A stretch of 64,000 nt of DNA from Psychrobacillus sp042944905. Its GTDB lineage: Bacteria; Bacillota; Bacilli; Bacillales_A; Planococcaceae. A program made the translations under genes and the position numbers. The stretch lies in the NCBI RefSeq assembly GCF_042944905.1, contig NZ_CP168496.1, positions 186,001-250,000 on the forward strand, in the 5' to 3' direction. Shown piece after piece: positions 44,199 through 53,834 of the stretch; within the stretch, counting starts at the first letter, position 1; each line of letters opens with the position of its first letter. The notes beneath the pieces are model-generated. The model was given only the letters and a program-made list of their open reading frames with translations. It searched no databases and was not told where the DNA came from.

Positions 44199-44366
44199 TT
44201 AATCAATCACTATTTTCCCATCTTTATCTAGTAACGGAGTCATTCCACTCAACCCCAAACCACTTGTAATGAGATAATTTACACCTGTTTCAGTATCTAC
44301 TACAATTTTAAGAATGCCTCCACTGACGTGTTCTTTTAATTTTACTGTAAATCTTTTTTTCATCAT
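44199..44366 (-). CDS. DUF6440-like small protein
   Basis: 55 residues from the ATG at 44366 (GGAAGGGAG upstream; adjacent ATG codons). RFTVKLKEHVSG, VVDTETGVNYLITS and MTPLLDKDGKIVID fit the small DUF6440 family of Firmicutes, function unknown. Single gene. Confidence 0.7.
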   Translation of the reverse strand: MMKKRFTVKLKEHVSGGILKIVVDTETGVNYLITSGLGLSGMTPLLDKDGKIVID

Positions 44367-44598
44367 TACATTCTCCCTTCCAATATCTATCATTCATAAC
44401 TTTCATTATTTAAATTTTACATGAAATTATAAATAAAAGTTTAAAATTAGAACCATGGATTATTCACCAATCTATTAATATATTCTATGAATGCCTATTC
44501 CATAGTATTTCTTGTCCTTTGCTATTCATAAAAACAATAAAGGGCACTTGCCCTTTTCTTTTAAAGAAGTATATAATTTTTGATGCAATGAAAAGGTT

Positions 44599-44618
44599 GA
44601 TTTCCGCTGCAGGCGGAC
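44599..44618. repeat. Fragment of the GC-rich element
   Basis: GATTTCCGCTGCAGGCGGAC resembles the reverse complement of part of the element at 36153-36229, with one base missing. It opens a 350-bp cluster of repeats before tetR. Confidence 0.55.
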
Positions 44619-44655
44619 ACTTGCACACCCCTATAATTATCTCGCAGAGTCTCTT

Positions 44656-44726
44656 GCTCCTGCGGTTACTCGTCGCAGAAAGTATTTGCTCCTGCGGTTA
44701 CTCGTCGCAGAAAGTATTTGCTCCTA
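44656..44726. repeat. 32-bp tandem repeat, two copies plus partial
   Basis: A 32-bp unit beginning GCTCCTGCGGTTACTCG starts at 44656 and 44688; a third start at 44720 is cut short. CTGCG and CGCAG in each unit can form a hairpin. The two full copies appear identical. Confidence 0.85.
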
Positions 44727-44741
44727 CCCACTAATTCACTA

Positions 44742-44772
44742 ATTAGTCTCGGATATGTAGGAACTGGTCTCG
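44742..44772. repeat. 21-bp array VII (two units)
   Basis: AATTAGTCTCG (core at 44742) and ACTGGTCTCG (44763), 21 bp apart. The 27 bp from 44765 (TGGTCTCGAAGTGCCATT...) recurs at 59629-59655 with one mismatch, i.e. at the same edge of array VIII. Confidence 0.65.
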
Positions 44773-44850
44773 AAGTGCCATTTAGTGTAAAGAATGCACT
44801 CTCTTAGAATTTGTTAGGATAGGATACATTTAGTTCTCAAAATCTAATAG

Positions 44851-44934
44851 TAATAGTGTAGCAACTGTTTCGTCCAAAGCACTCTAAAAATAGAGAAGAC
44901 AAAATGCACTTAAAGGACGCTTGCGCTTTTCTTA
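44851..44934. repeat. 84-bp dispersed repeat, copy A
   Basis: Begins TAATAGTGTAGCAACTG and includes CGTCCAAAGCACTC and TGCACTTAAAGG. About 85 percent identical by hand count to copy B at 48221-48304, same orientation. It ends 117 bp before the TetR start. Confidence 0.85.
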
Positions 44935-44963
44935 CATTCAAAAGAATAAAATTAGACGACCTT

Positions 44964-44994
44964 GGTCGATTAATGTTAATCTATAATCGACCAG
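44964..44994. promoter_or_regulatory. Probable TetR operator
   Basis: TGGTCGATTA and TAATCGACCA form a perfect 10-bp inverted repeat with an 11-bp spacer. TATAAT (44983-44988) lies in it, so binding would block the promoter of the tetR-ABC unit that begins at 45052. Confidence 0.75.
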
Positions 44995-45051
44995 AGTGGT
45001 CTACATTTGTTCTTACTGGAATAAACATAAAACAGTTAGGGGGAAGAGGGT

Positions 45052-45669
45052 ATTACAAAGCGATTTGAAAACCTGGATATTAATAAACAAAATAGAATTA
45101 TAGACGCAGCTCTAAATGAGTTTAAGGAGAAAGGTTTTGATCAAGCTTCAACCAACCAAATAGTGAAGGAAGCAGGAATTGGAAAAGGAATGCTCTTTTA
45201 TTATTTCAAGACTAAACAGGAACTCTATTTGTATTTAATCGAATATTGTCTTGAAATGGTGGAAAATGAGTATTTTGAAGCAATAGATGAGAAAGAACCT
45301 GATTTATTGGAACGAATGAAGCAAATCGTAGTGGTCAAAATGGATTTCCTTTCGAAATATCCAGAAGCAATCAACTTTATTGGCACAATTATTTTAAATG
45401 ATCATATCGATGAGGATTTAAAATCTCGTATAGCATCTTTGTATGAAACAGGGTACGCAAAGATTTACGGAAATATAGATTTTACTTTTTTTAAAGAGGG
45501 CATGGACGATCAAAAAGCATTTAACCTAATTCGATGGTCGATTGAAGGGTATGAAAATGAACTAAAGCGCCGATTGAAGGGGCAAGATTTAAGTACAATG
45601 AATTATGAATCCTATGTCGAAGAGTTTTTGGGTTATATCAATATAATGCGAACCTTGTTTTATAAGTAA
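45052..45669 (+). CDS. TetR-family regulator with an ATT start
   Basis: 205 residues when read from the ATT at 45052, eight bases after AGGGGG. No ATG, GTG or TTG exists in frame until GTG 45163, which would remove the first helix of the DNA-binding domain; the family's N-terminal sequence (TKRFENLDINKQNRIIDAALNEF) is encoded directly after the ATT. HTH IVKEAGIGKGMLFYYF; helical ligand domain after it. Represses, presumably, its own operon through the inverted repeat upstream. An ATG-to-ATT mutation or sequencing error is an alternative. Confidence 0.8.
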   Translation: MTKRFENLDINKQNRIIDAALNEFKEKGFDQASTNQIVKEAGIGKGMLFYYFKTKQELYLYLIEYCLEMVENEYFEAIDEKEPDLLERMKQIVVVKMDFLSKYPEAINFIGTIILNDHIDEDLKSRIASLYETGYAKIYGNIDFTFFKEGMDDQKAFNLIRWSIEGYENELKRRLKGQDLSTMNYESYVEEFLGYINIMRTLFYK

Positions 45670-45684
45670 AGGGAGGGTCAAAAC

Positions 45685-46578
45685 ATGTCCATCATACAAA
45701 CGAATAACTTAACGAAAAAATTTGGGAAGTTCACTGCTTTAGATCATGTGAGTTTAGAAGTGAGCGAAGGCGAAGTATATGGATTCATCGGTCCAAATGG
45801 GGCGGGTAAATCTACAACTATTCGTCTCTTGCTCGGTATGATTAAAGCATCAGAGGGTGGGGCAACTATTTTTGGAAAGGATGCTTGGAATGATGCTGTG
45901 GATATTCATAAACGTGTTTCATATGTACCAGGGGATGTGAACTTATGGCCGAACTTAACGGGCGGAGAAGTAATTGATTTATTCATGAAGTTACGAGGAG
46001 GATTTAATAATAATCGGCGAGAACAAATGATTGAAAAGTTTAGATTAGACCCTTCAAAAAAGTGCAGAACTTATTCTAAAGGAAATCGACAAAAGGTTGC
46101 ATTAATAGCAGCGTTCGCATCGGATTCAGACTTATATATTTTAGATGAGCCAACATCAGGTCTTGATCCACTAATGGAAAGAGTATTCCAAGAATGCATC
46201 ATAGATGCTAAAAAAGAAGGAAAAAGCATTCTACTATCCAGTCATATTCTTTCCGAAGTAGAAAAACTATGTGATCGAGTTGGGATCATTCGTCAAGGTA
46301 AAATGATTGAAACCGGTACATTAAGTGAATTAAGACATTTAACGCGAACCAATTTACTTGTTGAAACGAAGCTACCAATTATCGGATTAAGTGAATTAAA
46401 AGGTGTTTATTCAATAGAAGAAAACAATCAAGCACTTTCATTCCAAGTAGATTCAGAACAATTGGATACGGTGATTAGATATGTTAGCCAGTTTGGAGTT
46501 GTGAGATTAGAAAGTGCACCCCCAACTTTAGAAGACTTATTTATGCGACATTATGAGGGAGTGGGAGGTGCAGTCTGA
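45685..46578 (+). CDS. ABC exporter ATPase
   Basis: 297 residues. Walker A GPNGAGKST, signature region YSKGNRQKVALIAAF (SKGN instead of SGG), Walker B LYILDEPTSGLDP, H-loop LSSHILSEVEKLCDR. Single-domain ATPase of the drug-export class, pairing with the permease encoded next (TGATG overlap at 46578). Follows the TetR gene by 15 bases. Confidence 0.92.
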   Translation: MSIIQTNNLTKKFGKFTALDHVSLEVSEGEVYGFIGPNGAGKSTTIRLLLGMIKASEGGATIFGKDAWNDAVDIHKRVSYVPGDVNLWPNLTGGEVIDLFMKLRGGFNNNRREQMIEKFRLDPSKKCRTYSKGNRQKVALIAAFASDSDLYILDEPTSGLDPLMERVFQECIIDAKKEGKSILLSSHILSEVEKLCDRVGIIRQGKMIETGTLSELRHLTRTNLLVETKLPIIGLSELKGVYSIEENNQALSFQVDSEQLDTVIRYVSQFGVVRLESAPPTLEDLFMRHYEGVGGAV

Positions 46579-48182
46579 TGTCAAAACAGCCGTTTAAGTA
46601 TACAAGAATGCTTGCGCGCTTTATATTACGGCAAAATCGTCTGCGGATTCCTATTTGGATTATTGCGTTACTATTAATAACACTTAGCACGGCCACTGCA
46701 TTTAAGGATTTATATCAAACTCCGGCGGATAGACAGGCAATTGCACAAACGATGATGAACCCTGCAATGACGGCAATGGTTGGTCCTAGTGATGGGTTAG
46801 ATAACTATACGAACGGAGCGATGATGGCTCATCAGATGTTGCTATTCACTGCTATAGCCGTTGCTATCATGAGTATTTTACTTGTAGCAAAGCATACGCG
46901 AGCAGAGGAAGAAGATGGACAGATGGAATTAATCCGCTCCCTACCTATTGGTCGATTGTCGAATTTAGGTGCAACGGTCTTAGTCGTGAGCGGAACGAAT
47001 ATTTTATTAGCTTTCTTAATGGGTTTTGGATTGTATGAATTAGGAATTGAAAGTATGGATTTAGAAGGCTCCGTGTTATACGGAGCGGCTTTAGGGGCAA
47101 CAGGAATTATTTTTACAGGGATAACAGCTATATTTGCCCAGCTATCGGAAAGCTCTCGCGGGACAATAGGGTTAAGTTTTGCCGTACTAATTATGGCTTA
47201 CTTAATGCGAGCGATAGGAGACGTGAGCAATGAAACACTTTCCTGGTTTTCCCCACTCGGTATTCCATTGAAAGCGGAAGTATATGTGCATAATTACTGG
47301 TCACCCGTTTTATTGCTAATTGGTATAGCTTTAGTTTTACTAGCACTTGCACTCTATTTAAATTCCATCCGAGATTTAGAAGCAGGATTTTTACCATCTA
47401 GACCAGGCAAAATGCATGCATCACCTTTTTTGAAAAGTCCTATAGGCCTTGCGCTAAGAATTCAACGCACAGGATTGATTGCTTGGGCAATTGGAATATT
47501 CGTATTGGGAGCATCTTATGGATCTGTTTTAGGTGACTTGGAATCATTTTTCAAAGACGTGGAGATGATGAAAGCGCTAATCAGACCAGTTGAGGGGTTT
47601 TCATTAATAGAACAATTTATACCCATATTAATGACGGTGTTGGCGATGCTCTGTACGGTTCCTGCACTCATATTAATATTTAAATTGAAAAGTGAAGAAA
47701 GGAAGAATCATACGGAGCATTTACTCAGCCGTGGAATATCTCGTACCCGAATAATAGGTAGTTACTTTGTCATTTCGATCGGTAGTAGCGTTATGATGCT
47801 ATTTTTAGCAGTAGTTGGTTTATGGTCCGCAAGTGAAACAGTATTGGTTGATGCTATTTCCTATACCTCTTTGTTTAATACAGGAATAGTTTACTTACCT
47901 GCAATTTGGACAATGATCGGTTTAGCAGTATTATTGGTAGGTTTTCTTCCACAATTTATAAATTTCGCATGGTTGTATTTAGTTTATTCCTTTGTAGTTG
48001 TTTATTTAGGTGGTTTACTTCAATTTCCTGACTGGATGAGCAATCTTTCGCCATATGGCCATATTCCAAAGTTACCGGTACAGGAAATGGACTATATGTC
48101 GGTGACTGTATTGTTGATCATAGCAATTGTTTTAACTATTGCAGGATTCATTTCATATAATAGAAGAGATATTTTAGGTTGA
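46578..48182 (+). CDS. ABC exporter permease
   Basis: 534 residues with about twelve transmembrane helices in two halves and a cytoplasmic segment HTRAEEEDGQMELIRSLPIGR typical of the YxlG/TetAB(60)-like exporters. Substrate unknown; with the adjacent TetR regulator, drug or toxic-compound export is the natural guess. Final gene of the unit, followed directly by copy B of the 84-bp repeat. Confidence 0.88.
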   Translation: MSKQPFKYTRMLARFILRQNRLRIPIWIIALLLITLSTATAFKDLYQTPADRQAIAQTMMNPAMTAMVGPSDGLDNYTNGAMMAHQMLLFTAIAVAIMSILLVAKHTRAEEEDGQMELIRSLPIGRLSNLGATVLVVSGTNILLAFLMGFGLYELGIESMDLEGSVLYGAALGATGIIFTGITAIFAQLSESSRGTIGLSFAVLIMAYLMRAIGDVSNETLSWFSPLGIPLKAEVYVHNYWSPVLLLIGIALVLLALALYLNSIRDLEAGFLPSRPGKMHASPFLKSPIGLALRIQRTGLIAWAIGIFVLGASYGSVLGDLESFFKDVEMMKALIRPVEGFSLIEQFIPILMTVLAMLCTVPALILIFKLKSEERKNHTEHLLSRGISRTRIIGSYFVISIGSSVMMLFLAVVGLWSASETVLVDAISYTSLFNTGIVYLPAIWTMIGLAVLLVGFLPQFINFAWLYLVYSFVVVYLGGLLQFPDWMSNLSPYGHIPKLPVQEMDYMSVTVLLIIAIVLTIAGFISYNRRDILG

Positions 48183-48220
48183 TAGAAATATAATCCTGTG
48201 TCCACAATAATTTTCCGCGG

Positions 48221-48304
48221 TAATAGTGTAGCCAATGTTTCGTCCAAAGCACTCCGGAAATAGTAAAGACCAGATGCACTTAAAGGGCTCTAGCGTTTTT
48301 CTTA
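48221..48304. repeat. 84-bp dispersed repeat, copy B
   Basis: Same orientation as copy A (44851-44934). The two copies bracket the tetR-ABC operon at a distance of 3.37 kb. Confidence 0.85.
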
Positions 48305-48425
48305 TTTTATTGTATATCGATATTTTCCTGATGAGCACCATCTTGTAACAATCTAAAGGAAGTATTAATAATATACAACAAAAGATGTGTAGAATAATCA
48401 GCTTGTACCAATTAGGAGCGTGCGT

Positions 48426-49859
48426 ATGCCAGCTATTACGGGGAAGCAATATATTGATCGAATTGACCAAATGCAAACGAATATATGGATAGACGGAAGG
48501 CGGGTGACAGGCAAGATATCGGAGCACCCTGCATTCAAAGGAGTTATGAAAAGTCAGGCAGCCTTGTATGACCTTCAACATGATGTGGTTTTAAAGGATG
48601 TCATGACGTATCCATCACCATCTACTTCGGAACCAGTAGGGTTGTCTTTTTTACAGCCAAAGACAAAAGAGGACTTAACTAAAAAGAGAAAGATGGTGCA
48701 ACATTGGGCTAAATCGAACAATGGCCTTATGGGAAGAAGTCCAGATTATATGAATACAACGTTAATGGCCTTTGCATCATCTGCCGGTTTCTTGAATGAA
48801 AAAGAGAACTGCTTTCCTGAAAACTTACGATCATTCTATGAATATGCAAGAGAACACGATCTATCTATGACACATACATTTATTGACCCTCAAGTAAATC
48901 GGTCACCCATTTATTTGGAGGATTCAGAAGAGCCTATTGCTGCAAGGGTGATTGATAAAAATGAAGAAGGGATCATTGTAAAAGGTGCGCGGTTGCTAGC
49001 AACACAAGGTGGAATAACGGATGAAATACTTGTTATATCATCCGGAGGTGTGGTGGAGGAAGAAAAAGGATTTTCATTTTCCATACCTTGTAATACAAAA
49101 GGATTAAAGTTTATATGCAGAGAATCTTTTGTTGGAGGAGATTCAACCTTTAACTATCCGCTAAGCTCAAGGTATGAGGAAATGGATTCGATAGTAGTAT
49201 TTGACAACGTAGTAGTCCCATGGGAGCGCGTATTTTATTATAACAATATAGCTGTTTCTAACAATTTTATGAATGATAGTTCGTTTCAAGCATTTGCCTT
49301 GCATCAAGTTGTTTCAAGACAGATTGTAAAAACTGAATTTGTATTGGGAGTTGTCCAATCAATTATCGAGACGATTAATATCAAGCAATACCAACATGTT
49401 CAAGAAAAGGTTTCTGAAATTATCATAGCTTTAGAAACGATGAAGGCGTTGGTGATTAAATCTGAGGTAGAAGCCGAAATAGATAAATGGGGTTTGATGC
49501 AACCAGACTGCATAACGCTAAAAGTTGCTATCAATACTTTTCCGCGAGTATATCCAAGGTTTACCGAAATCATACAGCTATTAGGTGCAAGTGGATTAAT
49601 GTCTATCCCAACGGAAGATGCATTCCAATCATCCATTAGAAACGATTTAGATCAATACTTACAGTCTAAAGCCGATAATGCCGAGAATCGCGTTAAACTA
49701 TTCCGCTTGGCATGGGATTTGACAATGAGTTCTTTCGGCACACGACAGACTTTATACGAACGCTTTTTCTTCGGGGATCCTACTAGACTTTCTAGCGAAC
49801 TATACCATTCATACAATAAGGCTCCATATGTACAGCGCGTAAAGGATATGTTGGAATGA
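48426..49859 (+). CDS. HpaB-type flavin-dependent monooxygenase
   Basis: 477 residues from the ATG at 48426 (AGGAG at seven bases). FADH2-dependent aromatic hydroxylase, large component: ITGKQYIDRI at the start, HPAFKGVMKSQAALYDLQHD, GRSPDYMNTTLMAF and DNVVVPWERVFYY are typical of the 4-hydroxyphenylacetate 3-hydroxylase family. No reductase component (HpaC) is adjacent. Substrate could be another phenol. Confidence 0.9.
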   Translation: MPAITGKQYIDRIDQMQTNIWIDGRRVTGKISEHPAFKGVMKSQAALYDLQHDVVLKDVMTYPSPSTSEPVGLSFLQPKTKEDLTKKRKMVQHWAKSNNGLMGRSPDYMNTTLMAFASSAGFLNEKENCFPENLRSFYEYAREHDLSMTHTFIDPQVNRSPIYLEDSEEPIAARVIDKNEEGIIVKGARLLATQGGITDEILVISSGGVVEEEKGFSFSIPCNTKGLKFICRESFVGGDSTFNYPLSSRYEEMDSIVVFDNVVVPWERVFYYNNIAVSNNFMNDSSFQAFALHQVVSRQIVKTEFVLGVVQSIIETINIKQYQHVQEKVSEIIIALETMKALVIKSEVEAEIDKWGLMQPDCITLKVAINTFPRVYPRFTEIIQLLGASGLMSIPTEDAFQSSIRNDLDQYLQSKADNAENRVKLFRLAWDLTMSSFGTRQTLYERFFFGDPTRLSSELYHSYNKAPYVQRVKDMLE

Positions 49860-49869
49860 GCATAAATAC

Positions 49870-49912
49870 AAAGAGCCCTTAGGAACTTTAACAACGGTTC
49901 CCAAGGGCTCAA
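49870..49912. terminator. Convergent terminator
   Basis: GAGCCCTT-GGAAC pairs with GTTCC-AAGGGCTC, between the HpaB and KtrB-type genes. Confidence 0.8.
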
Positions 49913-49940
49913 AACGTATTATAGGATGAAATATAATGAA

Positions 49941-51305
49941 TTAACCCGTAATAACTCTCTCTTTTGGATATTGATATTTTGTTTTCTTTGTTTGACCACC
50001 TATAATAAATAAAAATGAAGTTAAGCCGATTCTTCCTACGAACATCAAGATCATCAGAATACATTTCGAATAAATACTGAGATCTGGGGTAATCCCCATA
50101 GACAAGCCTACAGTACCGAATGCGGAACAAACTTCTAATACAATTTCGATAAGATGGGGCTTCGTGTCAAAAACACTGATGGCGACAACGGATATAAAGC
50201 ACATGATAGTAGCTAACATTGTGATAGCTAGTGATTTCAATATATCTTCTTGATGAAGCTCGCGATTAAACACTTTAATATTACGGTTTCCTTTTGCAAA
50301 ATGATAAATAAATAACATATTTAAAGCAAATGTCGTCGTCCTTATTCCACCCCCAACAGAAGTTGGGGAACCACCGATAAACATGAAAATACTCATAACC
50401 AACAGTGTTGGCATCGTAAATTCGGTAATATCCATTGTAGTAAGTCCAGCACTTCTCGTTGTTGCTGCTTGGAAAAAAGCATAGAAGAAGCTTTTATGCC
50501 AGCTCATGCCCTTAAAATAATGTTGACATTCAAAAAGCAAAATAAGAACCGTTCCAATAACGAGAAGAATTCCATATGTTAATGTCGATAACTTTGTAAA
50601 TAAGGAAAAACGAAACGGTAAATTATTGTCTGTTTTTCTTCTGAATAAATATTCCTTCACTTCAATTAGTACTGGGAACCCAATAGCACCAAGAATGATT
50701 AAAATAATCGTTATGATTTGCACAAAATAGTCGCCAGCATATGGAGCAAGAGACTCTCCTGTTATATCCATTCCAGCATTTGTTGTCGCAGTTACGGATG
50801 CAAACAAACCATGAAGAAATGCATCTTTCCAAGTTGGATAATAATTTAAAAAATGCAACCCTAGAATAATTCCTCCTAAAATCTCAATAAGGAAAATAAT
50901 TTTCAAAATTTCTTTAACCATTTGAACGAGTCCTGATAATGCGAACTGGTTATGATCTACCATTATTAAACGGCGTTCACGCAAACCAACCTTTTTTCCT
51001 ATAAGTATCCAAAAAAAAGTGTTAATCGCCATAATGCCAAGTCCTGCAAACTGCAAAACAATCATAATGACAAAATAGCCGAATACACTATAAGTTTCCG
51101 AAATATTAAATACAGTCAAACCTGTATCGCTTACCACAGTAACAGCAGTAAAGACCGTATCGATAAAAGACACGTGAACCCCAGGCTTAAAAACTGCCGG
51201 GAGACTAAATAATACGATAGATATAGTTACTGCGAGCAAATAATAGCCTGTAATAACTTGGGCAGGTGACAGATTTTCCAGCCAATTTCGTACTTTACCC
51301 CACAT
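49941..51305 (-). CDS. Trk/Ktr-type potassium channel subunit
   Basis: 454 residues from the ATG at 51305 (AAGGGAT upstream; a longer frame reaches 51344). Four repeated pore motifs contain the selectivity-filter glycines: VSDTGLTVFN, TTNAGMDI, TRSAGLTTMD and FGTVGLSMGI. This is the KtrB/KtrD membrane part of a K+ uptake system; the RCK-type KtrA/KtrC subunit is not in the window. Supports osmotic adaptation. Confidence 0.92.
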   Translation of the reverse strand: MWGKVRNWLENLSPAQVITGYYLLAVTISIVLFSLPAVFKPGVHVSFIDTVFTAVTVVSDTGLTVFNISETYSVFGYFVIMIVLQFAGLGIMAINTFFWILIGKKVGLRERRLIMVDHNQFALSGLVQMVKEILKIIFLIEILGGIILGLHFLNYYPTWKDAFLHGLFASVTATTNAGMDITGESLAPYAGDYFVQIITIILIILGAIGFPVLIEVKEYLFRRKTDNNLPFRFSLFTKLSTLTYGILLVIGTVLILLFECQHYFKGMSWHKSFFYAFFQAATTRSAGLTTMDITEFTMPTLLVMSIFMFIGGSPTSVGGGIRTTTFALNMLFIYHFAKGNRNIKVFNRELHQEDILKSLAITMLATIMCFISVVAISVFDTKPHLIEIVLEVCSAFGTVGLSMGITPDLSIYSKCILMILMFVGRIGLTSFLFIIGGQTKKTKYQYPKERVITG

Positions 51306-51620
51306 GATTACAGATCCCTTCCATTTTTTCATATCCCCTATCATAAAGAATATCCGGTGATTTTGGAAGTGATTTTTTGAAAACGATTATATAATTTACA
51401 AACATACGCTATAAGCGGTAATGAACATTAGATTAGAGCTCTAAAATAGTAGAACATTCTGGCATAAAAATAGAAAAGATTGGATGCTGTGTGGGAGTAG
51501 AGATATAATTAGTATAGATAATAGAGAAGTAGAAAGAATAAGTGAATAAAATCGAAAATAGCATGTAGGCCTTTTCTTTTAACTAGAATTTTTTTGTGCC
51601 TACGATTGGAGAAAGTATGA

Positions 51621-53669
51621 ATGTTTAAGGAGCAGACAAGATATTCAAGGCTTGCGGATATAACCAAAATAATAAATACGAAGTTGGAACTACGTGAAGT
51701 ATTACAACGTGTAACAATGGCGATATCCGAAGAAATTGTTCAATGCAATTCTGTCGGTATTTATTTGCCTCAAAAAGATGGTACATTCAGAGGATTTGCA
51801 GGAAAACCAGAGAGCATGAATGGCATAACGCTCGATACGTTAGTAATTGATCTTGAGTTCGACTTATTGGCAAAAGAAGTGATTGAAACTAAAAAAACTA
51901 TTTACATCCCGGATACATCAAAAGATAATAGGCCAGATCCGGGGCCAGTTAAAGCCTTTCAAATTAAATCTTTATTAGCTCTTCCTATCTCATTTGAACA
52001 AGAGTTATTTGGTTTAGTTTTCTTATTTGATTATGGAACTCCCATGAACTTAACTGTGTCAGAAATTCAGAGCGTTGAAGCTTATGTGAATATGGCTGCA
52101 GTTGCCATTCAAAATGCGAATAATTTAACGCAAAAGGAAAACATTCTTGCTGAAAAGCAGTTGTTACTTAACGTTACGCGAGATTTATCGATGTGTTCCT
52201 CCATACAGGAAAGTCTCGATAAATGTTTTTTCTACTTAGGAAGAATGTTAGATAGCCAAAATATTGCAGCCCATCTTCTAGATCCATTTGAAAAAACAAC
52301 CATTAGATTAACAAGGACTAGTAAGGAATGTGATTGGACAGAATCGAATTGGATGGAAATTTTTCAAAACATAAGAATGGATAAAAGCTATGAAGCGATG
52401 ATCCAAGAGGTTATAAAAACAAAAAAAGTAACGCACATTACAAGTGTTGATACGAAGCACCTACTTATGATTCCATTGGTTTCAATGGGAGAAGTATTAG
52501 GGGTAATAGTCGTCGTCCATTTAGAGGGGAAAGCTAACAATTACGATGAATCCCAAATTCAACTGGCACAATCTATTGTTGATGCCACAGCCCCTACGTT
52601 TTCCAACTTGTTATATATGGACCAACTAGAAAGCATGGTAGTAGAGCGGACAAGGGAATTAGCCGCTGCTAATGAAAAAGTGACAAGTGTTATAGAGGGT
52701 ATAACGGATGGATTCTTTGCTTTAAATAAAGAATGGGAATTTACTTATATAAATAAACATCAATATTTACCGCTTGGGAAAACGGCAAAAGACGTATTAG
52801 GTAAGAATGTATGGGAAATATACCCGAAAAATGTCGATACGGTCATTTATAAAGAGCTTCATCGTGCGATGTCAGAGCGCATTACAGTACATTTTGAAAT
52901 GCTTTCATCCTACGACGGTTATTGGCACGAAGTGGTAGCATACCCTTATGACGATGGTATCTGTTGTCTTTTTAAAAACATAAATGAAAAAAGGAAATAT
53001 GAGAAGGAATTGAGAAGGTTATCCAACTTGGATTTAATTGGGCAAATGGCGGCAGGAATCAGCCATGAGATTAGAAATCCAATGACTACGGTACGAGGAT
53101 TCTTGCAATTATTAAGAAAAGAGGTCAAGTTTGAAAAACATACAGCTTATTTCAATCTAATGATTGAAGAACTGGACCGTGCCAATTCGATTATTACCGA
53201 ATTTCTCTCAGTGGGTAATACAAGGACATCCGAATTACAGATGTTAGATTTAAATTCCATTATTCATGATATTACACCTTTAATAGAGATTGATGCGTTC
53301 AATCAAAATAAAAGTATTCAATTCGATACACAAGACATTCCAGAATTGCTTTTAAATCGTAATGAGATACGACAACTAATCATAAACCTATACCGTAATG
53401 GCTTAGAAGCGATGATTGTAGGGAAATTACTAACTATTAGCACCTACAGGGAAGGTGAAAATTGTGTCACTCTTGCAGTTCGTGATCAAGGAGAAGGAAT
53501 CAATCCAGAAATTTTAGAGAAGCTGGGTACGCCATTCTACACAACTAAAGATAATGGTACAGGCTTGGGGCTAGGTATATGCTATGCCATTGCCGCCCGT
53601 CATAATGCGGAAATCGATATTCAAACTGGGATTGAAGGTACTACTTTTTTGGTTAAGTTTAAAATTTAA
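51621..53669 (+). CDS. Soluble GAF-GAF-PAS sensor histidine kinase
   Basis: 682 residues, no transmembrane segment. GAF-like domain (about 20-165), second GAF-like domain (about 185-335), PAS (about 350-455), HisKA with His482 in MAAGISHEIRNPMTTVRGFLQLL and ATPase (NLYRNGLEAM, DQGEGI, GTGLGLGICYAI). The His box is of the sporulation-kinase type (KinA-like), which feed Spo0F. No response regulator neighbours it, so it is an orphan kinase. Inference: a phosphorelay input. Confidence 0.88.
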   Translation: MFKEQTRYSRLADITKIINTKLELREVLQRVTMAISEEIVQCNSVGIYLPQKDGTFRGFAGKPESMNGITLDTLVIDLEFDLLAKEVIETKKTIYIPDTSKDNRPDPGPVKAFQIKSLLALPISFEQELFGLVFLFDYGTPMNLTVSEIQSVEAYVNMAAVAIQNANNLTQKENILAEKQLLLNVTRDLSMCSSIQESLDKCFFYLGRMLDSQNIAAHLLDPFEKTTIRLTRTSKECDWTESNWMEIFQNIRMDKSYEAMIQEVIKTKKVTHITSVDTKHLLMIPLVSMGEVLGVIVVVHLEGKANNYDESQIQLAQSIVDATAPTFSNLLYMDQLESMVVERTRELAAANEKVTSVIEGITDGFFALNKEWEFTYINKHQYLPLGKTAKDVLGKNVWEIYPKNVDTVIYKELHRAMSERITVHFEMLSSYDGYWHEVVAYPYDDGICCLFKNINEKRKYEKELRRLSNLDLIGQMAAGISHEIRNPMTTVRGFLQLLRKEVKFEKHTAYFNLMIEELDRANSIITEFLSVGNTRTSELQMLDLNSIIHDITPLIEIDAFNQNKSIQFDTQDIPELLLNRNEIRQLIINLYRNGLEAMIVGKLLTISTYREGENCVTLAVRDQGEGINPEILEKLGTPFYTTKDNGTGLGLGICYAIAARHNAEIDIQTGIEGTTFLVKFKI

Positions 53670-53834
53670 AAGATTCTATACCCGTTTTTTTGCAATTAAA
53701 ATTAGGCGCCTTTTTTCTTGCAAATCTTATTGGTTATTGGTGGTTCGCTTGGTTTAACTAATGAAGATAATATCAGTGGAACAGATCTATAGAAGTTTTA
53801 GGATTAAGTTTATAAGAATAGAAAGGATGTACAT

